Assembly: GCA_028292485.1 (NCBI GenBank)
Contig: JAQGMG010000031.1
Coordinates: 1-64,000 of the forward strand
DNA: 64,000 nucleotides
Source of the DNA: Rhodocyclales bacterium
GTDB taxonomy: Bacteria; Pseudomonadota; Gammaproteobacteria; Burkholderiales; Rhodocyclaceae
Direction of reading: 5' to 3'
The notes under the pieces are model-generated. The model saw only the letters and a list, made by a program, of their open reading frames with translations, ran no database searches and was not told the origin of the DNA. This document shows positions 17,936 through 26,762 of the stretch, one piece after another (positions within the stretch are counted from its first letter, which is position 1; every line of letters begins with the position of its first letter). A program made the position numbers and the translations under genes.

Positions 17936-18322
17936 TTCGCGAATCGTAGGGTGGGTTCGCGGAGCAACCCACCATCGGCTGCGGACGGCTTACCGCAGAG
18001 GCGTAGAGAACGCAGAGGGCCGCAAAGAAAACCAAGGTCGGGATTTTTGGCCCCAATTTTCGTCATTCCCGCAAAAGCGGGAATCCACTCGATGGCACAG
18101 GCCTCACGTAGAAGTGGATTCCCGCTTTGCGAGCTTTCCGCTTATGCGGAAATGCCTGCTTACCCCGCTACGCGGGAATGACTTGTCTTTTGGCAAAATC
18201 AAGTATGCAATTCACATGAAAAGGCAGCGCTGTTTTCTCTGCGACCCTCTGTGTCCTCCGCGTCTCCGCGGTGAGGGCTTGTCTGACTTTGCAGAGTCAG
18301 ATAACGAAGCGTGAGCAGTCCC
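17936..18322. repeat. Nested repeat cluster between clpB and the secretion operon
   Basis: This 387 bp intergenic stretch has no gene and is built almost entirely of repeats. Reading rightwards: a small palindrome gtgggttcgcggagcaacccac (about 17950-17972, split around its loop); a family C 'gcagaggcg.agagaacgcagag' segment (about 17993-18032); a family B-like element with internal extra hairpins (18062-18182); and an inverted family C segment 'ttttctctgcgaccctctg' (about 18230-18280). The two family C segments face each other and enclose the family B element, so the whole could fold as one large cruciform. Confidence 0.8.
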
Positions 18323-18721
18323 TTACAACGAACCGAAAGGTCGCCCGTCTTTTGTCGCGCCACGGGCGCCGCTCTTGATGTCGTACACCTGGCCCTTGTA
18401 CGGCGGCTCGGGCGGGATGATGATCCACAGGCGATTGCTGCCCGCCACCGGATCGACCGGCACATTACGCAGATAACGCTTCTCGACGAGCTCCGATAGC
18501 GATTCCGGGTAACGCCCCGTATCGCCGAAAAACTTGTCGATGACGTCCCGCGTCGTATGCAGGTTTTCCATCAACACCGCCTCTTTCGAGCGGTCCACGC
18601 CCTGAAAATATTTGGGCAGTGCCAGCGTCAGCAAGACGGCAATGATCGCCATCACGATGAGCATCTCGATCATCGTGAAGGCGCTCTGGCTGGCCCGCGG
18701 TGCGGTACTACCACCCATCAT
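18323..18721 (-). CDS. Type II secretion/type IV pilus-like pseudopilin, last gene of operon
   Basis: 132 residues from the ATG at 18721 (an ATG at 18718 or a TTG at 18730 is also possible). After a short polar leader comes the prepilin N-terminus S-A|FTMIEMLIVMAIIAVLLTLALP: the glycine normally before the cleavage point is alanine here, but Phe+1 and Glu+5 are present. The globular part contains RYPESLSELVEKRYL and GQVYDIKSG, as in GspG-like pseudopilins. It lies 15 bp after the secretin gene and ends the operon. It probably serves as a minor pseudopilin of the system headed by gspG. Confidence 0.85.
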   Translation of the reverse strand: MMGGSTAPRASQSAFTMIEMLIVMAIIAVLLTLALPKYFQGVDRSKEAVLMENLHTTRDVIDKFFGDTGRYPESLSELVEKRYLRNVPVDPVAGSNRLWIIIPPEPPYKGQVYDIKSGARGATKDGRPFGSL

Positions 18722-18736
18722 GTCAGGCAATCCGGC

Positions 18737-20776
18737 TCACTCGGCACGGCGCAGGGTTCCCGGCGCCTCCGGGTTCGGTACAGGCTGCGCTGCCTGAACA
18801 GGTGCGGGCTGATCCTGCGGCGGTGGCGTTTCGCTCTCGTTACGGCGACCGCGCACGCTGGTGATCGTACCTGCATCGAAGCTCTCGCCCTCAGCCGTCG
18901 GCTTGCCTATGCCACGAATCAGGTGCGGCGTAATCGACAGGACCACTTCTGTCTTGCTCTTGTCCTGCCCATCCGATCTGAACAGACGACCCAGGATCGG
19001 AATGTCGCCAAGCAGCGGCACCTTGGTGACGGTTTTGCGATCAGAGTCCTGGATCAGGCCGGCGAGAATCTGGTTCTCACCATCTTTCAGACGCAGCACC
19101 GTCGAGGCATTGCGTGTGCCGATGCGATACGCCACCGTGCCATTGGCCTTGTTCTCGACCGTGCTGTTGATGCTGCTGACTTCCAGCGCAATCTTCAGAC
19201 CGATTTCGTTGCCCGGGAAAATCTGTGGTTCGACATCGAGCTTGAGGCCTACATCGACATAGGTGATGTTCTGGCTGACGACGCCATTCGAGGTCGCCGT
19301 GGCGCTGATATTCGGCACGCGTTCGCCAATGAGAATCTTGGCCTTCTCCCGGTTCTTGGCGCGGATGCGCGGGTTGGCCAGGATATTGACATCGGTATCC
19401 GTGCCGTTGGCATTGATCGTCAGTCCGCCGCCGCCGAGACTCAGTTGCAGGGAGCCAGGCGTGAGGTTGTACAGATCGCGCAAGGTCAGATTGGCGGGAG
19501 ACTCCGTTACCGTCGTGGCCGTAGGGGTGGTAGTGGTTGTCTGCGCGCCGCCGTTGGTTCGGGCCAGAGGCGATAACGACAGTGAGGTTGGCCACGCCAC
19601 ACCGAGATTCTCGAGCTTGCCCTTGGTGATCTCGATGATCGCCACTTCCAGCATCACTTCCGGTTCCGGCACGTCATGTAGCGCAATCAGCTGCTCGGCC
19701 AGCGCCATGGCCTGTGGCGTATCACGCACAACGATCATGTTGAGTTTCTCATCGACCATCACGTCGCGAAACTTCAACACCGTCTTCATGCTGTTGGCAA
19801 CCATCTTGACGTCTGCATTGGCAAGATGGAAACCGCGCACGACGAGTGCCTGATAGTCGTTTTGCTTGGGCTGTTCGTCGGGATAGACGAGCAAGGTGTT
19901 GTCATCCGTCGCGCGCCATCCGAGATGCGTCGTCAACACGATCTTCTCGAGTGCATTGCGAATGCTGGTGTCCTTGAGCGAGATCGACGTCTTCAGGTCG
20001 GGCTGCACATCCTTGTCGATGACGATGTTGAGTCCCGATGTCTTGCCGATGGCATCGAACAGCGACCTCACCGGCGCATCGCGGAACTGCAACGTAACCT
20101 TTCGCGAAAGCGCTTCATCAAGCGGTGAAAGCGGTTTTACAACGATGGGCACCACAGCGGACTCCACTGGCCTGGGCGCAACCGGAGCGACGGACGCAGC
20201 AGGCACTAACACCACCGGCACGGGCGCCACGACCACTTTCGGCGCCGGCACAACAGCTGTCTTTGCCACGGGAGCAGCCACAACAGGGGCTGGCTTCGGG
20301 GCTGGCGCTTGCGGCGCGGGCGCAGGCTGCGCTGCGGCGACGGCCACGATGGGCGCCGTCACTATCGCCACACCCGGCGTCGGCGTGCGACGCGCCTGCT
20401 CGACTGCGACCAGACGCTCATTGCCTTGGGTTTCGTAACCCTTTATCTGCGTGAGCTGACTGAAGTTGGCGACGGCATCGTCGAAGCGGCCTTGCGTCAG
20501 CGCGGTATTGCCCTCGGAGAGCAGGAAGATGGCAAGACGCTCGCGTGCGGCAGCAAGCGCGGCGGCTATCTCCGCATCTCGCGGGTGCTGTATCTGCGCC
20601 CGCTGCAACACAACGTGGGCGTCCTTGATGCTCCCCGCTGCCATCAAGGCCTTGCCGTACTCCAGGTCACTGCGTGCAGCGGGGGTGGCACAACCCGAAA
20701 GCATGATGGCGGTCGCAATCGATGTGACCAGACCACATGCCGCAACTTGCCGGAAAGATTTTTTTGTCGTTGTCAT
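18737..20776 (-). CDS. gspD: GspD/PulD-like secretin (outer-membrane lipoprotein)
   Basis: 679 residues. The signal peptide ends in the lipobox L-S-G-C (Cys29), so the secretin is a lipoprotein. A TPR-like N-terminal region (about 35-125) and a long Pro/Ala/Val linker (about 130-215) precede an STN/N0 domain (about 230-300; VTLQFRDAPVRSLFDAIGKTSG) and N1-type modules, then the secretin core ending VPLLGDIPILGRLFRSDG. It forms the outer-membrane gate for export. The TPR part fused to the secretin is a MshL/PilQ-like or 'GspD with built-in pilotin function' arrangement rather than classical GspD. Its ATG overlaps the stop of the preceding gene. Confidence 0.92.
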   Translation of the reverse strand: MTTTKKSFRQVAACGLVTSIATAIMLSGCATPAARSDLEYGKALMAAGSIKDAHVVLQRAQIQHPRDAEIAAALAAARERLAIFLLSEGNTALTQGRFDDAVANFSQLTQIKGYETQGNERLVAVEQARRTPTPGVAIVTAPIVAVAAAQPAPAPQAPAPKPAPVVAAPVAKTAVVPAPKVVVAPVPVVLVPAASVAPVAPRPVESAVVPIVVKPLSPLDEALSRKVTLQFRDAPVRSLFDAIGKTSGLNIVIDKDVQPDLKTSISLKDTSIRNALEKIVLTTHLGWRATDDNTLLVYPDEQPKQNDYQALVVRGFHLANADVKMVANSMKTVLKFRDVMVDEKLNMIVVRDTPQAMALAEQLIALHDVPEPEVMLEVAIIEITKGKLENLGVAWPTSLSLSPLARTNGGAQTTTTTPTATTVTESPANLTLRDLYNLTPGSLQLSLGGGGLTINANGTDTDVNILANPRIRAKNREKAKILIGERVPNISATATSNGVVSQNITYVDVGLKLDVEPQIFPGNEIGLKIALEVSSINSTVENKANGTVAYRIGTRNASTVLRLKDGENQILAGLIQDSDRKTVTKVPLLGDIPILGRLFRSDGQDKSKTEVVLSITPHLIRGIGKPTAEGESFDAGTITSVRGRRNESETPPPQDQPAPVQAAQPVPNPEAPGTLRRAE

Positions 20777-21318
20777 TTGTCACCCTCAATCGGGATGATT
20801 TGAGTCACTTTGGTTGATAAATTGAGCAGCTTCACCTGGTCAGGCCCTACAGAGACGACCCGGTTACCGTCGAGCACAGCGCCCGGTACCGCAACATAGG
20901 TCTGGTTGTCCTTGTCGAGAAACACATTGAGACGCCCTCCCTTGACCATGCTGCCAATCACGACGAAATCTGGCAGTGCAGCCGCCCTTTCAGCCTCTGC
21001 GTTCGCAGCAGGCGCAGCCGGGGGAGGCGCTGGCGACGGAAACAGGTTCGGCGCGGTAGCGTCCTGCGCGGCCAGCTTCATGTTTTCGCGCGCAGATGCT
21101 GGCTGCGAGCCGGCTACGGGAACGGCCACGGCTTCAGTGGCGGGAACCAGTTTGCCAGCGCCTGCTGTCCGGTCGGGCAGCGTGACGGCCCTGCCCGGCA
21201 CCGCAGAGGCAACGACACCAGCATCCTCGCCCTTGGGCGTCTTGTCGCCAAAGAAGGCCAGCCATCCAGCGATGCCAAGGACGGGCAACATGATCAGCAA
21301 GCGCGTGCGATCGTTCAA
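20773..21318 (-). CDS. PilP/GspC-like inner-membrane protein of the secretion operon
   Basis: 181 residues. One transmembrane helix near the N-terminus (LLIMLPVLGIAGWLAFFG) is followed by a long Ala/Pro linker and a small periplasmic domain (about 110-178: FVVIGSMVKGGRLNVFLDK, VPGAVLDGNRVVSVGPDQVKL). This is the homology-region layout of GspC and PilP, which connect the inner-membrane platform to the secretin. ATGA overlaps with the genes on both sides show strict coupling. The exact GspC or PilP label is inference from layout and position directly before the secretin. Confidence 0.78.
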   Translation of the reverse strand: MNDRTRLLIMLPVLGIAGWLAFFGDKTPKGEDAGVVASAVPGRAVTLPDRTAGAGKLVPATEAVAVPVAGSQPASARENMKLAAQDATAPNLFPSPAPPPAAPAANAEAERAAALPDFVVIGSMVKGGRLNVFLDKDNQTYVAVPGAVLDGNRVVSVGPDQVKLLNLSTKVTQIIPIEGDK

Positions 21319-21926
21319 TTTGCACCTCCCGCTGCGAGGTCATCGCTAATCACGCGTGGGGCTCTTTGCCATATTGAAAAGATCAGTTGTGCATCCACCT
21401 GCGCATTGCTGGCCTGTTCGCGTTTGATGATCAGCTGGTCGAGCGACAAGGCCGGCATGGCGGCAAGCGCGCCGTAGATGAAGCGTCGCAGAGAGGGATA
21501 ATCAGCCTTGACCGGCAAGGCGATCTGCAGTTGCGAATATGCCACCTGTGTATTGGTGTGCGAATCTGCGACGCGTCGGTAATCCGCCTGTACGACACTC
21601 ACACCATTGTTGGCGGCGAAATCGAGCAAGGTGCGAATCTGCGCATTGGTAGTCTGCGGATCCGCCAGCACCCGCAACAGACTTTGCGCGGGCGACAAGT
21701 GCTGCTGAACTGGTCTCGAACGCGCGCTCAGTTGCTGCTGCGCAAGTTTCTCCAGCGCCTGCTCCGCGTTGTCCTTTGCCGCGATCTGCCCCGGCACTAC
21801 GAGTACACCGAACAACACCGCGAGCACCAGCAGCAGCGCCGCGACAAAAGGCAGGACACCTTGTCTGCTGTACAGCAGCTCGGCCTTGAGACGCAGCCTG
21901 TCGATAGAAAAATTCATGCCCGCCAT
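21315..21926 (-). CDS. PilO/GspM-like inner-membrane platform protein
   Basis: 203 residues. One transmembrane helix (about 26-47) follows a short cytoplasmic N-terminus; then comes a coiled-coil-like stretch (NAEQALEKLAQQQLSARSR) and a periplasmic ferredoxin-like domain (RTLLDFAANNGVSVVQADYR, YPSLRRFIYGALAAMPALSLDQLII), the architecture of PilO and GspM. It should pair with the PilN-like protein encoded just upstream, whose TAA overlaps this ATG by one base (TAATG). Role: assembly platform of the secretion machine. Confidence 0.8.
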   Translation of the reverse strand: MAGMNFSIDRLRLKAELLYSRQGVLPFVAALLLVLAVLFGVLVVPGQIAAKDNAEQALEKLAQQQLSARSRPVQQHLSPAQSLLRVLADPQTTNAQIRTLLDFAANNGVSVVQADYRRVADSHTNTQVAYSQLQIALPVKADYPSLRRFIYGALAAMPALSLDQLIIKREQASNAQVDAQLIFSIWQRAPRVISDDLAAGGAN

Positions 21927-22504
21927 TACCGCGCACCTGCTTTCCTGGCCGGTTGCTCGGCCTGCACCAGCGGCGCTTCGAGTGTGAAGCGCATGCGGCT
22001 TGCGCCATCGGCCGCAACCGTTTCCTGCCGTGTCAGTGTCAGCGAGGCATACGCTGGCTGTGCTCGCAGCGTATCGACGAAGCTCAGCGCAGAAGGCGTA
22101 TCGGTCGTCTCGACAACGAGCTTGCTGGACTGTCGCAGCACGCCCATTTCCAGCGAAACCAATCTGATTTCAGGCCGCGTGTTGCGCTCCAGCGTGCCCA
22201 GCAAACCAACCCACGGGAAGTTCAAATGCATATTTGCCAGAGCAATGGCCTGCGCCGATTCAGCCGTGGCCGTCTCGTTTTGCGCCTCGCCCTCTTCGCT
22301 GATATTCAGCGCCGACTGCAATGTGGCAATGCGCGTATTGACTGCCGATCGTTCGCGCTGCAACTTCCACGCGGTTGTCAGGCTGGCTGCCAGCAGCAGC
22401 AACATCAGCCCACACAGCAAGGCCCACAAGGGGCGGCGCGCCTTGTCGGTGCCAGCCTCAAGCCAGCCATGACGGGGCGCAAAATCAATCTGCAAGGGCT
22501 TCAC
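21926..22504 (-). CDS. PilN/GspL C-terminal-like membrane protein
   Basis: 192 residues. A short cytoplasmic tail (MKPLQIDFAPRHGW) is followed by one transmembrane helix (about 27-47), a coiled coil and a periplasmic ferredoxin-like domain, as in PilN. In type IV pilus systems PilM (cytoplasmic) binds the PilN tail; here the PilM-like protein is encoded just upstream with a 4-bp overlap. Thus the single GspL of classical T2SS appears here as two proteins, as in pilus systems. Assigned from topology and gene order. Confidence 0.8.
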   Translation of the reverse strand: MKPLQIDFAPRHGWLEAGTDKARRPLWALLCGLMLLLLAASLTTAWKLQRERSAVNTRIATLQSALNISEEGEAQNETATAESAQAIALANMHLNFPWVGLLGTLERNTRPEIRLVSLEMGVLRQSSKLVVETTDTPSALSFVDTLRAQPAYASLTLTRQETVAADGASRMRFTLEAPLVQAEQPARKAGAR

Positions 22505-23313
22505 TTCATGGCTCCGTAAAGCGCAAGACGATAGGCATCGGTCTTTCGATCGAGGCCAATCGGCGTGGGCAAGGCACGCTGCCGCCCGACGACCACGATG
22601 CGCAGTTGCGGACGATCCCGCAGCTCCACCAACGGCGGCGCATCGCCGAGCAGGAAGACGTCCTGCGGCATATCGACACCCATGCGCAGCGTCTCGGTCT
22701 CAAGACGTGCCAGCACTTCGGGCAGGGACGGCAGCAGATCGAAGCGGAATTGACGGGCAGACAACAAGCGCCCATCGCTACGCAGCAGTGCAAGAAAGGA
22801 ATGAACGCCGAAAGAGCATACCCAACCGTCATTGCCGAGGCTGGCCGCATCGCGATTGATCAGTCGTACCGATTCGGGAACGATCGAGCCAAGCGTACAG
22901 CCACTCTGCCGCGACACTTCGTTCAGCGCTGTGGTCAGCGCTTTTGGCACGGCGCAGGCCAGCATCGTCCGGTCGTCGCGCCAGTCGGCTTCGATGTACC
23001 AGCTTTCCGCCGCTGCGCCAAAGAGCTGCTCGAAGCGATTGGCTGCGAGGGCACGCATTTCCGCCAGACTGCCCAGCCCCACTGGCGGCGTGATGGTCCA
23101 GTAACGCACCCAGTCATCCGACACCGAGACCTGCAGGCGGCCCGATATCTTGCCGGCCTGGGCCATGGCCGTACTGATGGCCGGTTCCCATATTGCTGTT
23201 TCGGGCGACGAAGCGCCGGGCAGGTAGTCGCGCAGCGGCAGCATGCTGCTGACATGCGCACCCTGCGAGCTGATGCCATCGACGATCAGCATCTCGCCCG
23301 CGCCTACTCCCAT
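22501..23313 (-). CDS. PilM/GspL cytoplasmic-domain-like protein
   Basis: 270 residues from an ATG 13 bp past the ATPase stop; the frame opens 56 codons earlier, inside the ATPase gene, and that part is a shadow. An ATG 7 codons later is also possible. No transmembrane helix is seen. Position between the ATPase and the PilN-like gene, size, and a sequence reminiscent of the actin-like fold of GspL/PilM (IVDGISSQGAHV, VRYWTITPPVG, RFEQLFG, VFLLGDAPP near the end) suggest the cytoplasmic partner linking ATPase to platform. The assignment rests more on gene order than on sequence. Confidence 0.72.
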   Translation of the reverse strand: MGVGAGEMLIVDGISSQGAHVSSMLPLRDYLPGASSPETAIWEPAISTAMAQAGKISGRLQVSVSDDWVRYWTITPPVGLGSLAEMRALAANRFEQLFGAAAESWYIEADWRDDRTMLACAVPKALTTALNEVSRQSGCTLGSIVPESVRLINRDAASLGNDGWVCSFGVHSFLALLRSDGRLLSARQFRFDLLPSLPEVLARLETETLRMGVDMPQDVFLLGDAPPLVELRDRPQLRIVVVGRQRALPTPIGLDRKTDAYRLALYGAMK

Positions 23314-23326
23314 TCCTAATTGAGCT

Positions 23327-25018
23327 CTACCCGGCCAGCGTGACACGCCGTACCTCCTCGAGTGTGGTCTCGCCGCGTGCCACCAGGCGCAGGGCGTCTT
23401 CGTAAAGACTCTTGGTGCCGTTGCGTTGCGCCGCTTCCATGAGCTGGCGCACCGAACGACGCTCGACCACCATTTCGGCAAGCTCAGGATTCATGACGAG
23501 AATTTCAGCGACGGCCTTGCGGCCGCGATAACCTGTGCCACGACAATCACCGCAACCCCGGCCGCGTGTAAAGACAAAGCCTGCCACGTCGTCCGGCGTA
23601 AGACCGGCAGCCTTCAGATCAGCCTCGTCGGGCATATAGGGGCTACTGCAATGCTTGCAGTTGAGGCGCACCAGGCGTTGCGCCGAAACGCCATTGAGAG
23701 CGGAAACGAACGAGTAAAGGTCGACGCCGATATGATGGAAGCGGCCGAAAACGTCATATACGCTATTGGCATGTACCGTCGACAACACCAGGTGGCCCGT
23801 GAGTGCGGACTGCACCGCGATCTCGGCGGTCTCCTTGTCACGGATTTCACCGACCATGATCTTGTCCGGATCGTGGCGCAGGATCGAGCGCAAACCACGT
23901 GCGAAGCTCAGCCCTTTCTTGTCGTTGACCGGAATCTGCAGGATGCCGGCAAGCTGGTATTCCACCGGATCTTCGATGGTGATGATCTTATCGCGACCGG
24001 TATTGATTTCAGATAGCGCGCCGTACAGCGTGGTGGTCTTGCCCGAACCGGTCGGGCCCGTCACCAGCACCATGCCGTAGGGTTCCTGCACCAGTCGCCG
24101 GATGATCGCCAGCGTACCCGGCTCGAAGCCCAGCGATTCGAGCGACAGCGAACCATGCGCCTCGACCATCGCCTGCTTATCGAGAATACGGATGACGGCG
24201 TCTTCGCCATGCACGCTCGGCATGATGGATACGCGCAAATCGATTTCGCGGCCCATCGCCTCGACGCGGAAACTGCCGTCCTGCGGCACACGGCGCTCGG
24301 CGATGTCGAGTTCGGAAAGCACCTTTATACGCGAGATGATCTGCTCGGCCAGCCCGCTGCCCTGGATCTGCGCGATCTGGTCGAGCACACCATCGATACG
24401 ATACTTGGAGACCATGCCGGTCGGCGTGCTCTCCAGGTGAATGTCGGATGCGCCAAGCTTGAGCGCGTCGTACAGGGTGGAATTGACCAGCTTCACGGCA
24501 GGACTGGTCGCGTCGCTTACAGAGGCAAAGGTCAGGCTCTCCAGCGAACGTCCGTCGCCCTGCCCCATCTCGCCGTTGGCCATCAGGTTGTCCATGGCAC
24601 GCATGGTTTCTTCCTGCTTGGTCAGGTAGGCATGAATATCCGAGCCGAGGGCTACGCGATACTCGACACTGCCGCCGACGAGGCTATCGATCCATATCTG
24701 CAGATCCTGATCGAAAGGATCGGCAATCGCTGCCAGCAAGCCTGTCTTGCCCGTCATGCCGGGCTGGCGCAGCAGCACCACGCTGCGCTGTTGCGCACGC
24801 GCCATCGGCACCAGATCGAAAACGGGCTGCAGGTCGAGCATCTCGGCTGTCTCGATCACGCGATAGCGGAAATACGTGGCGACGACACCCAGCAGGGTCC
24901 GCGCATCCAGACCGGACAATACCTCCAGCTCTGCCATGACCGGGCGGCCGGAAGCCAGCGCAGCCGCACGCGCGCGCTTCATCAGCTCCAGGTCCAGGCT
25001 CGCCTCCCGCGCATTCAT
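23327..25018 (-). CDS. gspE: GspE/PilB family secretion ATPase
   Basis: 563 residues. A N1D/MshEN-like N-terminal domain (about 1-150) is followed by the secretion ATPase core: GASDIHLE, Walker A GPTGSGKTTT (about residue 320), the Asp box, Walker B IMVGEIRD, and HAN/His boxes (LVLSTVHANS). The zinc tetracysteine module is present as CKHC ... CGDC near residue 450-490. It powers pseudopilus assembly from the cytoplasm. The start ATG overlaps the gspF stop (ATGA). Confidence 0.95.
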   Translation of the reverse strand: MNAREASLDLELMKRARAAALASGRPVMAELEVLSGLDARTLLGVVATYFRYRVIETAEMLDLQPVFDLVPMARAQQRSVVLLRQPGMTGKTGLLAAIADPFDQDLQIWIDSLVGGSVEYRVALGSDIHAYLTKQEETMRAMDNLMANGEMGQGDGRSLESLTFASVSDATSPAVKLVNSTLYDALKLGASDIHLESTPTGMVSKYRIDGVLDQIAQIQGSGLAEQIISRIKVLSELDIAERRVPQDGSFRVEAMGREIDLRVSIMPSVHGEDAVIRILDKQAMVEAHGSLSLESLGFEPGTLAIIRRLVQEPYGMVLVTGPTGSGKTTTLYGALSEINTGRDKIITIEDPVEYQLAGILQIPVNDKKGLSFARGLRSILRHDPDKIMVGEIRDKETAEIAVQSALTGHLVLSTVHANSVYDVFGRFHHIGVDLYSFVSALNGVSAQRLVRLNCKHCSSPYMPDEADLKAAGLTPDDVAGFVFTRGRGCGDCRGTGYRGRKAVAEILVMNPELAEMVVERRSVRQLMEAAQRNGTKSLYEDALRLVARGETTLEEVRRVTLAG

Positions 25019-26199
25019 TGAATCGACCCCGCCAAATCAAAAATCGGCATGTATAGCAACACCACGATAAAGCCTACCACCAGGCCAATGAAGGCCATCA
25101 TGATGGGTTCCACAGCCTTGCTGAATCTCTCGATCCAGCGCGAGCTTTCGTTTTCGTAGAACAGCGCCGAGCGTGTCAGCATGGCGCCCATCTGCCCGGA
25201 GCGCTCGCCCACGCGCAACATGCGCAGGGCGATCGGTGTCGTCAGCCCCTGTTTTTCGAAGGCCTGCGAAACCGGCTCGCCATTACTGATATCGGCACGC
25301 GCCAGCGCAAGTTTTGCGCGCGCCTCGGCCGAGACCGTACCACTGACCATGTCGAGCGCGGTGACGATCGGTATGCCGCCCTCCAGCAACATGCCGATAG
25401 TGAGGTACAAACGCGACAGTTCGAGTATCTGTGCGCGCTCCGCAATGCCGGGAATGCGTGCCGCGATCTGCGCCCAGCGGCCTTCACGATTGATGCGCCG
25501 CAGCTGCCAGACGATGGCGACGATGACGCCGATGAATGCCGGCAGCACGATGAACAAGTGCGTCCCGATGAACTCGCCGAAGCCCAGCAGGATGCGCGAC
25601 ATGAAGGGCAGCTCGCGACCGCTGTCCTTATAGACCGCAGCGAATTTCGGTACGACATACATCATCAGGAACACTGCTACCGAGCCACCGACCGACAACA
25701 GGATCGCCGGGTAGATCGCGGCGCTGACAAGGCGGCCACGCACCTGCTCCATGCGCGTCTGATAGTCGATGAAACGTCCAAGCGCACGCGGCAGGTCGCT
25801 GGTGCGTTCGGCAGCGCGCACGATGCCGATGAACAGCGGCGGAAACTGATCTGGCTGCAAACCCACGGCATCCGAGAAACGCAGACCCTCGCGCATGCGG
25901 TGAATCAGGCTGTCCATGATGCCCCGTGCCAGGGCACCACTTTCCTTCTCGACCAGTGCTTCGAGCGACTCGACCAGACTCAGGCCGGCTTCCAGCAAGG
26001 ACAAGAGCTCCTGGCTGAACAGCACCAGCGAGAAGGTGCCACGACCGCGGCGCGTGCTGCGCCCGGTACGCGCGCGCACCGTCACTGGCCGCAAGCGCTG
26101 ACCCTCACAGGCCTTGCGCGCTGCAACCTCGTCGTCGGCTTCCAGCGTCAGCGTTTGCAGCTGGTTATCGGCCGTCAGGGCGCGAATTTCAAACTGCAT
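25015..26199 (-). CDS. gspF: GspF-like inner-membrane platform protein
   Basis: 394 residues, normal for GspF/PilC. Two T2SSF domains (about 65-190 and 265-390) carry the repeated pattern FSQELLSLLEAGLSLVESLEAL and LYLTIGMLLEGGIPIVTALDM, with three transmembrane helices (about 165-190, 215-240, 365-388). The N-terminus (EIRALTADNQLQTLTLEADD) is the usual GspF cytoplasmic lead-in. It forms the membrane platform with the ATPase. The gap of 116 bp to gspG is the only sizable one in the operon. Confidence 0.95.
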   Translation of the reverse strand: MQFEIRALTADNQLQTLTLEADDEVAARKACEGQRLRPVTVRARTGRSTRRGRGTFSLVLFSQELLSLLEAGLSLVESLEALVEKESGALARGIMDSLIHRMREGLRFSDAVGLQPDQFPPLFIGIVRAAERTSDLPRALGRFIDYQTRMEQVRGRLVSAAIYPAILLSVGGSVAVFLMMYVVPKFAAVYKDSGRELPFMSRILLGFGEFIGTHLFIVLPAFIGVIVAIVWQLRRINREGRWAQIAARIPGIAERAQILELSRLYLTIGMLLEGGIPIVTALDMVSGTVSAEARAKLALARADISNGEPVSQAFEKQGLTTPIALRMLRVGERSGQMGAMLTRSALFYENESSRWIERFSKAVEPIMMAFIGLVVGFIVVLLYMPIFDLAGSIQ

Positions 26200-26315
26200 G
26201 CAGTATCGAAATCAAGATGGTGAGAAGGTCAGAAGCGGTTCTGAAGCGCATTCAGCGCAAGCGCCGGTCGGCCCGTTACGCCACTGTGGCGTCGCCAGGC
26301 TGATCGCAGCGCCGC

Positions 26316-26762
26316 TCAATTATTGGTGACGTCGGCTGCAGAATCCGCGCCGCCGGGCTGACCATCACTGCCGTAGGAAATGATGTCGTAGTCACGACCA
26401 CTGCCACCCGGGCTCTTGTACTGGTAAGCCTTGCCCCAGGGATCTAGCGGCAATGCTTTTGCCAGGTATGGGCCGCTCCATTTGGCAGACCCTGCCGGGC
26501 GCTCCATGAGCGAATTCAAACCTTCGGCTGTGGTTGGATAACGTCCGATGTCGAGGCGCATCTGATCGAGTGCCTTGCCGAACGATTCGATTTGCGCCTT
26601 GGCCACGCCATGTTCCGACTTGCCGATCTGCGAGAAATACTTGGGACCGACATAGGAAGCGAGCAGGCCGATGATGGCAACCACCACCAACAATTCGAGC
26701 AAGGTAAAGCCCAGACCGGCACTGCGCTGACCACCAGTCTTCGAAATTCTGATGTTTCTCAC
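26316..26762 (-). CDS. gspG: Major pseudopilin GspG
   Basis: 148 residues from a GTG at 26760-26762, with AGAGGTGA 8 bp upstream. The prepilin motif is textbook: a basic leader ending G-L-G|FTLLELLVVVAIIGLLASYVGP with Glu+5. The globular part shows the GspG fold signatures RYPTTAEGLNSLMERP, LPLDPWGKAYQYKSPG and a C-terminal DIISYGSDGQPGG, the Ca2+-binding loop. It is the first gene of the operon, so the promoter should lie in the 577 bp upstream gap. Confidence 0.95.
   Translation of the reverse strand: MRNIRISKTGGQRSAGLGFTLLELLVVVAIIGLLASYVGPKYFSQIGKSEHGVAKAQIESFGKALDQMRLDIGRYPTTAEGLNSLMERPAGSAKWSGPYLAKALPLDPWGKAYQYKSPGGSGRDYDIISYGSDGQPGGADSAADVTNN

Noticed and set aside
23314-23481. 56-codon N-terminal extension of the PilM-like gene
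   Set aside because: It overlaps the end of the secretion ATPase in another frame and is rich in Trp/Arg/Ser; the ATG after the ATPase stop fits the operon spacing.
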